Positions 1 through 5,941 of a stretch of DNA of 33,798 nt are shown here, one piece after another. The translations under genes were made by a program, and so were the position numbers. Every line of letters begins with the position of its first letter. Position 1 is the first letter of the stretch. Below the pieces are notes generated by a model. It made no database searches. It was not told the DNA's origin and saw only the letters and a program-made list of their open reading frames with translations. The DNA comes from Planctomycetota bacterium (GTDB lineage Bacteria; Planctomycetota; Brocadiia; SM23-32; JAKLEA01): positions 1 through 33,798 of the forward strand of contig JAKLEA010000036.1 of NCBI GenBank assembly GCA_022711755.1, written 5' to 3'.

Positions 1-2
1 AA

Positions 3-2219
3 CCGCTCGAACGGCGGGTTCTGCTCGCCGCCCTTGTCGAGATTGACATGCAGGCCGCAAGCGATCTCGGATGGTCGTCTACGGACAACGCTACCTGCGA
101 CAACACGCCGACCTTCGACGTGACCGTCAACGGCGCGGGGACGATTGAACTGGACTTCAATGGCGACACCGTCATTGACGAAACCCGCGTCGTTTCATCC
201 GCCGGAACATACGAGTTCACACCGGCAAGCCCGATCCCTGACGGGGGCTACCGAAACTATGGCGGGACGGACAACCGGCTTCGGGCCGTTTTCACGAACG
301 GCCTCGGCGATCCTGCGGCGACGGCCTACATCGAGGATATGTCAATCAATGCCACGCCAATGCAACCGGTGACCATTGACCTGCAGACAGCCAGCGACAC
401 AGGCATATCCGACAGCGACAATATCACCTCCGACAACACGCCGACATTCGACTTCTTTGGGGAAGCGGGTACGAGCTTCGACTTCGACGGGGATGGCGTC
501 GCCGACACATTCAACGGGGCCCGGTCGAAGCACGTAATCACAGCCGGAGGCCAGCTTGGTACGATTCAAGTACAAGCACTTACTCTGCTCCTATTCATGG
601 ACGGCAATCTGAGTCTGGACTGTTTTAGCAAGTGCTCAGCTGATTTCAACAACGACTCAATCCCAGACCTGGCCTTTGTGGATGAAGAAGATTTTGACCC
701 AAATTACGCCTGCGTTTTACTTGGCAATGGTGACGGAACATTCCAGGACCAACGGAGCTTTCCGATCGCTGACTATCCACAGAACATTATTGCAGGCGAC
801 TTCAACAACGACGGGAACTGGGACATCGCCACAAGCAGTCATGGAAGCGCCGCGATTTCGGTGTTGTGGGGGACGGGCGACGGCTGGTTCCTGAATCACG
901 TCGAGTACCCTACCGGTAGCGCCCGTACGGATGCCATTGCCGAAGGCGACTTCAACAATGACGGCAACCCGGACCTGGCGGCAACTTCGTCGGCTGCCGG
1001 AGAGGTTACAGTCTTTGTGGGAAACGGGAGCGGCGGCTTCTCTGTCGCCGATGTTCTGGAAGTGGCTTCCCAAGCGACGGATATCTGGACGGCCGACTTC
1101 GACAACGACGGTGATTCCGATATTGTGACGCTAAACCAATCGAGTGATTCCCTTTCGGTCCTGCTAAGCAATGGCGACGGCACATTCCAGCCGCGTTCCG
1201 ATTACAATGTGGGATTTTACCCCGTGCGCGTAATGTCCGGAGATATGGACGAGGACGGCAACCAGGATCTGGTGGTGCGAGGGAATGCCGGCTTTTCAGT
1301 GCTGTTGGGCAACGGGGAGGGGACCTTCCAGGATAGATTCTACGTGTATGCCGGAAGCTCAGGGTGGAGGGACCTGGAAATCGCGGATATGAACGGCGAC
1401 GGTCATCTCGATGTGCTTACAAGTGGTGGGTACTCTTTCGGAAACGGAGACGGGACGTTCCAGAATCCTGTGGATCCAGGCACGCCTTTGGGCAACTGGT
1501 CTATCCTTGCTGTTGATTTGGACTGTGATGGGGTAAAGGATGTCTTTTTCGATTCGTGTTTCATTGGCAAAGGCAACGCCGGCGTCCTCCCCGACGGGGA
1601 GTATCCGTTCATCCTGACGGTTGACGACGGGTATGGCAATTCAACATCCGTTAGCCTTCCCGTGACGATTGACACCACGCCGCCTGAGATTACCGGCTGG
1701 CAGATCGTCGGGACGCACGGCGGCGGGGTTGGAGAAGTCGTCACGAACATCGCCGACGGCTATGTCGAGCCGCGCAATCAGGGTGTGCATGAACTCCGCA
1801 TCGCCTTCAACGAGGATATAGCCGACAACCTGACGCCAGCCGACCTGAGCATCGTCGGGGTGAGTGGCGGCGACCAGAGCGGGTTGATATCGAGCGTCTC
1901 CGTTGCCGGCAGCGTCCTGACGGTCGGGCTGTCCGCCCCGCTGCCGGACAAGGATCGCTACACGGTCGCGCTCGGCCCGGACGCGGAAGACATCGCGGGC
2001 AACAACGCGACGGGCGATCTGGACCTTCAGATTGTCGCGCTGAAGGGCGATGCCAACGGCGACGGCATGGTCAACAGCTTCGACCTGCTCAACATCCGCG
2101 TCTACGTCGGGCAGGCGCTTGACGCGGCGAAGGCGCGATACGACATCAACGGGGACGGCCTGATCAACTCCTTCGACCTGCTTATGGCGCGCGTCTACGT
2201 CGGAAATAAGGTCACGTAA
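3..2219 (+). CDS. Surface protein, 5' end cut by window: Ig-like / FG-GAP propeller / Ig-like / dockerin type I
   Basis: The frame is open from base 3, so the first ATG (48) is internal and the true start lies just outside the window. The first visible residues, PLERRVLLAA, resemble the planctomycete LEPR-XLL motif found near the N-terminus of exported giant proteins. About 738 codons follow. An Ig-like repeat (VEIDMQAASDLG..., DNTPTFDV) is repeated as VTIDLQTASDTG..., DNTPTFDF. Next come about seven FG-GAP/VCBS repeats with DFNNDGNxD-type calcium loops and NGDGTFQ turns (about 640-1570), then the end of an Ig-like domain, a Big-type Ig domain, and a C-terminal dockerin with two calcium loops (DANGDGMVNSFDLL and DINGDGLINSFDLL). 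Family knowledge suggests a secreted adhesion or glycan-associated protein; the dockerin may bind a cohesin or act as a surface-sorting tail. Partner and ligand are unknown. Confidence 0.85.
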   Translation, partial: PLERRVLLAALVEIDMQAASDLGWSSTDNATCDNTPTFDVTVNGAGTIELDFNGDTVIDETRVVSSAGTYEFTPASPIPDGGYRNYGGTDNRLRAVFTNGLGDPAATAYIEDMSINATPMQPVTIDLQTASDTGISDSDNITSDNTPTFDFFGEAGTSFDFDGDGVADTFNGARSKHVITAGGQLGTIQVQALTLLLFMDGNLSLDCFSKCSADFNNDSIPDLAFVDEEDFDPNYACVLLGNGDGTFQDQRSFPIADYPQNIIAGDFNNDGNWDIATSSHGSAAISVLWGTGDGWFLNHVEYPTGSARTDAIAEGDFNNDGNPDLAATSSAAGEVTVFVGNGSGGFSVADVLEVASQATDIWTADFDNDGDSDIVTLNQSSDSLSVLLSNGDGTFQPRSDYNVGFYPVRVMSGDMDEDGNQDLVVRGNAGFSVLLGNGEGTFQDRFYVYAGSSGWRDLEIADMNGDGHLDVLTSGGYSFGNGDGTFQNPVDPGTPLGNWSILAVDLDCDGVKDVFFDSCFIGKGNAGVLPDGEYPFILTVDDGYGNSTSVSLPVTIDTTPPEITGWQIVGTHGGGVGEVVTNIADGYVEPRNQGVHELRIAFNEDIADNLTPADLSIVGVSGGDQSGLISSVSVAGSVLTVGLSAPLPDKDRYTVALGPDAEDIAGNNATGDLDLQIVALKGDANGDGMVNSFDLLNIRVYVGQALDAAKARYDINGDGLINSFDLLMARVYVGNKVT

Positions 2220-2273
2220 AAAGCATGGGGGCGTTAAACGACGCAGCCCGCCTTTGAGGGGCGGGCCGCGCGC
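2163..2273 (+). repeat. 111-bp direct repeat, copy 1 (dockerin tail plus 3' hairpin)
   Basis: This segment aligns without gaps to 3122-3232, offset 959 bp. It contains the last 18 codons of the dockerin gene, the stop codon and a 3' flank. Coding differences are mostly synonymous. The last 41 bases, including the hairpin, are identical in both copies. Confidence 0.85.
2246..2266 (+). terminator. Terminator-like hairpin after the dockerin gene
   Basis: Seven-base arms gcccgcc and ggcgggc enclose a 7-nt loop, 27 nt after the stop codon. A T-containing stretch (cgttttcattgtttt) follows about 10 nt later, so it is an imperfect intrinsic terminator. An identical hairpin lies at 3205-3225. Confidence 0.5.
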
Positions 2274-2312
2274 CCGTTTTCATTGTTTTGCGCGGATGCT
2301 TTCTTTTGCCTT

Positions 2313-2366
2313 CCTTCTCCCTGGGGAGAAGGTGGCCGCGCCGCTTGCGGCGCGCCGGATGAGGGG
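2313..2366 (+). repeat. REP-like double palindrome, left flank of the DUF559 gene
   Basis: First stem: ccttctccc / gggagaagg. Second stem: gcgccgc / gcggcgc. It ends in cggatgagggg. The layout (palindrome, short linker, palindrome, GGATGAGGG tail) matches the copy at 12715-12770 and, in reverse orientation, the copy at 2807-2876. Confidence 0.7.
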
Positions 2367-2388
2367 GGAACGGGAAGGTGTTGCGGCA

Positions 2389-2778
2389 ATGAAGAACACC
2401 GACCACGGAGCGCCCAAGAGTGAGGCAGCCACCGAGATAGCCCGCAAGCTGCGCTCGCAGGCGACCAACAGCGAGGCCTTTCTCTGGCGCTTCCTTCGGT
2501 CAAAGGGGATAGCAGGAGCCAAGTTCCGAAGACAGCACCCGATAGGCAGATACGTTGCCGACTTCTTCTGCTTCGAGTTGGGGCTGATCGTGGAGGTTGA
2601 CGGGACCACGCACGAGTCGAGGTCTGCGGAAGATGGGAAGCGTCAGCAGGAATTGGAGGCGCTCGGCTTGACGGTTCTACGGTTCGGCGACGCTGAAGTG
2701 CTGAACGAAACTGACCATGTTCTGAAGCGTATCACGGATGCAGCCGAAGAAATGCGCAAGCGGCAGGACAAATTTTGA
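2389..2778 (+). CDS. DUF559 family protein (PD-(D/E)XK nuclease-like, Vsr-like fold)
   Basis: A 129-aa protein of typical DUF559 length. An N-terminal helix region (EIARKLRSQATNSEAFLW) leads into the family core KFRRQHPIGRYVADFF, then IVEVDGTTHE. D58, E69 and D71 with H75 fit the DUF559 active site, which resembles the very-short-patch-repair endonuclease fold. The open frame extends upstream to 2254, but that part only translates the REP palindrome. ATG 2389, preceded by a gggaagg box, begins the conserved domain and is chosen. The gene lies between two REP-like palindromes in inverted orientation. Family members are widespread and their substrate is not established; cutting of DNA at or near the repeats is only a hypothesis. 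Confidence 0.85.
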   Translation: MKNTDHGAPKSEAATEIARKLRSQATNSEAFLWRFLRSKGIAGAKFRRQHPIGRYVADFFCFELGLIVEVDGTTHESRSAEDGKRQQELEALGLTVLRFGDAEVLNETDHVLKRITDAAEEMRKRQDKF

Positions 2779-2806
2779 TAGCTGAGAGTGAGTTGCCCCA
2801 TTCTAT

Positions 2807-2876
2807 CCCCTCACCCGACGCTTGCCGAGGCGAACGTGTTCGCCCAGCAAGCGCCACCCTCTCCCCAAGGAGAGGG
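2807..2876 (-). repeat. REP-like palindrome, right flank of the DUF559 gene (inverted)
   Basis: On the minus strand this reads stem ccctctcc / ggagaggg, a GTGGCGC linker, a nested stem and then the GGGTGAGGGG tail, the same order as the left copy. The central part is a near-perfect cruciform: gcttgc / gcaagc outside and ggcgaac / gttcgcc inside. Confidence 0.7.
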
Positions 2877-2922
2877 ATGTCTTTTTATGAGAAGGGGCGA
2901 CTTTACACTGGGGCGTTGACTT

Positions 2923-3140
2923 ATGCCGAAGACATACGACAACCTTTTTCCGAACATCACCTCCTTCACCAACCTGCTCATAGCCGCATACAAGGCGTCA
3001 ATGAGCAGGCGCTTCCGCCCGATGAGGTCACGGTAAGGCTACGCTGCTGGCTTGCCCACGCCGCGCACGGGGATACGGACGGGCTGGTTCGCTCAATGTT
3101 GCGATTGTATGTCCTGCATTCATCAATTCTTTCGATCAAC
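2923..3140 (+). pseudogene. Reverse transcriptase remnant, internally deleted and frameshifted
   Basis: From ATG 2923 a 37-codon frame begins MPKTYDNLFPNITSFTNLL and continues IAAYKAS. This matches the N-terminus typical of RNA-directed DNA polymerases of the retroelement/DGR type (K-x-Y-x-x-L, then a sF-x-NLL-x-A helix). The frame stops at 3036. In another frame, 3021-3100 encodes VRLRCWLAHAAHGDTDGLV, which resembles the C-terminal W-x-x-H-A-x-x-x-D-T motif of the same family. The catalytic palm with its YxDD motif, normally some 200-250 residues, is absent. So only the two ends remain, joined by a deletion. No template/variable repeat pair was recognised. The family call rests on remembered motifs. 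Confidence 0.55.
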
Positions 3141-3178
3141 TCATGTCCCGCGTCTACGTCGGGAACAAGGTGACGTAA
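3113..3178 (+). pseudogene. Orphan dockerin C-terminal tail
   Basis: One frame reads FINSFDQLMSRVYVGNKVT and then stops at 3178, matching the last half of the dockerin ending at 2219 (LINSFDLLMARVYVGNKVT). The upstream part of the gene is gone; it abuts the reverse transcriptase remnant. The synonymous character of most differences suggests it came from a functional paralogue rather than from recent copying. Confidence 0.75.
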
Positions 3179-3232
3179 GAAGCATGTGGGCGTTAAACGA
3201 CGCAGCCCGCCTTTGAGGGGCGGGCCGCGCGC
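3122..3232 (+). repeat. 111-bp direct repeat, copy 2
   Basis: Colinear with 2163-2273 (see that entry). It includes a second copy of the hairpin at 3205-3225 and ends just before tRNA-Ala. Confidence 0.85.
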
Positions 3233-3256
3233 GGCGTTTAGCCGGTCTTATGCGAA

Positions 3257-3332
3257 TGGTGGAGACGAAGGGATTCGAACCCTCGACCTCAGCAATGCGA
3301 GTGCTGCGCTCTCCCAGCTGAGCTACGTCCCC
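3257..3332 (-). tRNA. tRNA-Ala (anticodon CGC)
   Basis: The minus strand folds as a 76-nt cloverleaf with encoded CCA. The acceptor ggggacg / cgtctcc contains the G3-U70 pair that marks alanine tRNA. The D arm is gctc/gagc, the anticodon loop CTCGCAT gives CGC (codon GCG), and the T arm is gaggg-TTCGAAT-ccctt. Discriminator A and CCA are encoded. Confidence 0.95.
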
Positions 3333-3344
3333 ATGAGACACTTA

Positions 3345-3373
3345 AGAATATTCTACCGGACCGCGGAAATCAA
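3345..3373 (-). promoter_or_regulatory. Predicted sigma70-type promoter of tRNA-Ala
   Basis: On the minus strand TTGATT and TATTCT are separated by 17 nt, about 12 nt before the mature tRNA start. Each box has four of six consensus bases. Confidence 0.45.
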
Positions 3374-3758
3374 GCGATTTTGAAAACCGGCGGTATCCGG
3401 TCAGTGAAGGGAGCGTTTATATGCCAGCCACTTGATAGGGGCGGGTTTGAAACCCGCTGCCACGCGCCCGTGACTGGCGCCGTACAACCGGCGCAAGGGG
3501 TCACCGACGGGAGGTACGCCAACACAGATGGGTATGCCTCGTATGTCTTTACTGTAAGGATGCAATCAATGCCCCCCTTCTGTCGCTGACGCGACATCTT
3601 CCCCCCGTTTTTCGCGGAACGGCGAATACGGGGGGAAGTGGACTCAAAGAGGCCGAAAGGGGGCCGTAAAGCTCCGGACTGATATTGGCATCATTCGGCT
3701 ACCAGGATAGATTGGCGCACCTAATGACAAGCGATCAACCTTGGACTGCGCGACCGGC
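3374..3758. other. Intergenic region, no gene seen
   Basis: About 385 bases between tRNA-Ala and the kinase gene. It holds a small hairpin (3441-3457, gcgggtt/aacccgc) and the strong hairpin at 3598-3638. Short open frames here show no recognisable protein. Confidence 0.6.
3598..3638 (-). terminator. Strong hairpin downstream of the kinase gene
   Basis: Perfect 11-bp outer stem (cttccccccgt / acggggggaag) with a partial inner stem ttcgc/gcgaa. It lies 120 nt past the stop codon of the minus-strand kinase gene. There is no clear U-tract, so termination is inferred. Confidence 0.4.
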
Positions 3759-5684
3759 TCAGATGAAGCATATCCTGAACGGGGTCCTGCCTATTACGAC
3801 GAGGTCGCCCTCCTTGGCCGGGACCGCGCCGACGACCTTCTCGCCGTTCAGAATCGTCCCGTTCCTGCTTCCGAGGTCCGCCACCACGGCCGAGCCGCCC
3901 TTCCGGGTGACTTCGCAATGCTTGCGGCTTGCGCGCGAGTCCTTGATGGCGATGTCGGCGTGGCGGGAATCGCGCCCGATGGTGATGCTCTGCCCCTCTC
4001 TGAGCCTCAGCGGTCTTTCCGGCCTAAGCTCCTGCGCTCCGAACTCATGGGATGAGGCGATGATTGACGGGTCAATCACGCCGCCGAACGCCTTGCCGGC
4101 GGGATCGGACTGCTGATTCTTTGCCACCGGACGGTTCGATTCCTCGCGGCCTTTAACCGCCGGTGGCGCTGTTCTTCCGATCGGTTCGCGCGGGCGATCA
4201 AGGGGCGATCTCACTCCCGCGCCGGGCGGACGTGTCCCTGAAGAACCGGGCGGAATCGCGCCTGCCTTGTCCTTGCGGAGCCGCTGCATGAGATTCGTCG
4301 GCCTGGATTCCGAATGGAACGGCGGAACGGCAACCTTGGCGTCTTCTATTGCGTCATCTTCCTCATGAGGGGCGTCATCGTCTTCGCGGGGTTGTTCGCC
4401 GCCGTCGTCCTGTTCCGCGTCCCCCCCGGCGGGTTCTTCCTCCTCGTAGAAGAGCGTCGGCCTCTGCTCGGCTGCGTCGGGGAGGCCGACCGTCGCGCTC
4501 TCGTCGTCAACGACCTCGGCCATGATCGGCCCGCTTTCCTCGCTTGGATCCTGTGCCGGATGTTCCTCAATAATCTCCGCCATGATGACGGACGCGGTTT
4601 CCGGACGCCTTTGCCTGTATATGCACTGTTCGATCTCCTCGGCAACCTCGGCGTGGTCCTGCTGCCTTTCGTCAGGGGATTTGGCCATGCACTTCATCAC
4701 GACCGCGCAAAACTCCGGCGATGTTTCAGGCGCAAAACGTCTCGGATCCGGCACAGGGGCCGTTAGGTGCTGGACCATGATGCTTGCCGGGGTGGCGCCG
4801 TCGTATGGCGTTCTGCCGGCGAGCATATGGTAGAGGCTTGCGCCGAAGGAATAGACGTCGCAGCGCGGATCGGGGTCGGACTTGCCTCTGGCCATCTCCG
4901 GGGAGATGTAGTGCGGCGTCCCGATGGCCCTGCCGGTTCCCGTGATGTGCGCCTCCTCCCTGTCAATGGCGCGCGCCAGGCCCAGGTCGGCCAGCTTGGC
5001 CGGCCCACACACCCCAGCCAGATTGCCTTTGGTCATCTTGTCCGGGCTGTAAAGGATGTTCGCCGGTTTTACGTCCCGGTGGACAATCTGATGCTCCCAT
5101 GCGTGCTGGAGGGCCTGCGCCATCTGGAGGCCGATGCCCATGGTCTCCAGTTGGTCAAGCTTATGCCGTTCCTTGATAAGGTCCGCGACGTTGCAGCCGG
5201 GGACGTATTCCATTGCCATGAAGAAACGACCTTCCGCCTCCCCAGCCTCGTAACATTGGACGATATTGGGGTGATTGAGTTTTGCGGCGGCGCGGCCTTC
5301 GCTCAAAAACCGCCCCAGGAACTCCTGGTCGGCTGCAAGCTTTCGCGGCAGAACCTTGACGGCGACGATCCGGTCAAGGCTCAGTTGCCGGGCCTTGTAG
5401 ACCGAGCCCATCCCGCCCTCGCCCAGCTTCATGAGAATCTCGAACCCGCCGAGGATCGGGAATCTCCCCTGGTTTTCCACCTGGCGCTCGAGGACCTGCG
5501 CCTGCATGGCCGTGATCAGCCCCTTCTCTTTCATAAAATCCAGCAGGCCCTTGTCCTCGCCCTTGTCCCTGAGGCTTTTCAATTCAGCCATGCATTGCTG
5601 AAGCTGGATGAGCGTGACATAGGAACGCCGCGTGGCCAGCTCAGCTATTCTCTGCTCTTCTTCGCTTCTGGGCAGTCCGGACAT
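3759..5684 (-). CDS. Serine/threonine protein kinase with C-terminal FHA domain
   Basis: A 641-aa Hanks-type kinase. An N-terminal helical segment (1-75) has no recognised fold. The kinase domain (about 80-345) shows the glycine loop GEGGMGSVYKA (88-98), lysine K110, alpha-C glutamate E129, catalytic HRDVKPAN (D204), a DLG in place of DFG (233-235), and SPEMARGK. An acidic, proline-rich linker (about 365-545) is followed by an FHA domain (about 552-641) with IGRDSRHADI, SRKH and GSRNGTILNG. No membrane segment is evident, so it should be cytoplasmic. FHA domains bind phosphothreonine, so the protein may bind its own phosphorylated linker or a partner; the FHA protein at 20553 is a candidate. 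Shine-Dalgarno is weak (gtgaag). Substrates are unknown. Confidence 0.92.
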   Translation of the reverse strand: MSGLPRSEEEQRIAELATRRSYVTLIQLQQCMAELKSLRDKGEDKGLLDFMKEKGLITAMQAQVLERQVENQGRFPILGGFEILMKLGEGGMGSVYKARQLSLDRIVAVKVLPRKLAADQEFLGRFLSEGRAAAKLNHPNIVQCYEAGEAEGRFFMAMEYVPGCNVADLIKERHKLDQLETMGIGLQMAQALQHAWEHQIVHRDVKPANILYSPDKMTKGNLAGVCGPAKLADLGLARAIDREEAHITGTGRAIGTPHYISPEMARGKSDPDPRCDVYSFGASLYHMLAGRTPYDGATPASIMVQHLTAPVPDPRRFAPETSPEFCAVVMKCMAKSPDERQQDHAEVAEEIEQCIYRQRRPETASVIMAEIIEEHPAQDPSEESGPIMAEVVDDESATVGLPDAAEQRPTLFYEEEEPAGGDAEQDDGGEQPREDDDAPHEEDDAIEDAKVAVPPFHSESRPTNLMQRLRKDKAGAIPPGSSGTRPPGAGVRSPLDRPREPIGRTAPPAVKGREESNRPVAKNQQSDPAGKAFGGVIDPSIIASSHEFGAQELRPERPLRLREGQSITIGRDSRHADIAIKDSRASRKHCEVTRKGGSAVVADLGSRNGTILNGEKVVGAVPAKEGDLVVIGRTPFRICFI

Positions 5685-5741
5685 GCGAAAACTTCACTTT
5701 GGAGCGATGGCGCGACGGAAGCGCCGCCGCTGGAACAACAC

Positions 5742-5755
5742 TTAACCAAGGTTAA
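5742..5755. promoter_or_regulatory. Palindrome TTAACC-AA-GGTTAA upstream of the kinase gene
   Basis: Perfect 6-bp arms with a 2-nt centre, 58 bp upstream of the kinase start. It could be an operator. No regulator can be assigned. Confidence 0.3.
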
Positions 5756-5895
5756 CATTTCAGATGTACCAATACTGTCCGGAAACGGCGGAAAATGCAA
5801 GCCTTATCGCACCCATTGACGAGGAAAAGATCAGATGCTTTCGATATCGCAAGGCGATCTCCCGCCCTTGTTGAGGGATGGGAACATATCGCCGC

Positions 5896-5929
5896 CTCCG
5901 GGCTTGCTCCACGCTGAGCAAGCCCGGAG
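5896..5929 (-). terminator. Hairpin downstream of the double TIM-barrel gene
   Basis: Perfect 13-bp stem (ctccgggcttgct / agcaagcccggag) with an 8-nt loop, 12 nt after the minus-strand stop codon. There is no U-tract. It probably marks the 3' end of the five-gene run. Confidence 0.55.
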
Positions 5930-5941
5930 AGATTCGCGCGG

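Noticed and set aside
2163..3232. Template/variable repeat pair of a diversity-generating retroelement
   Set aside because: Differences between the copies are spread over C/T, G/A and other changes, mostly synonymous, with no adenine bias.
4767..5819. Long plus-strand open frame (350 codons) opposite the kinase gene
   Set aside because: It is the antisense shadow of a gene with complete kinase motifs; no ribosome site or family match.
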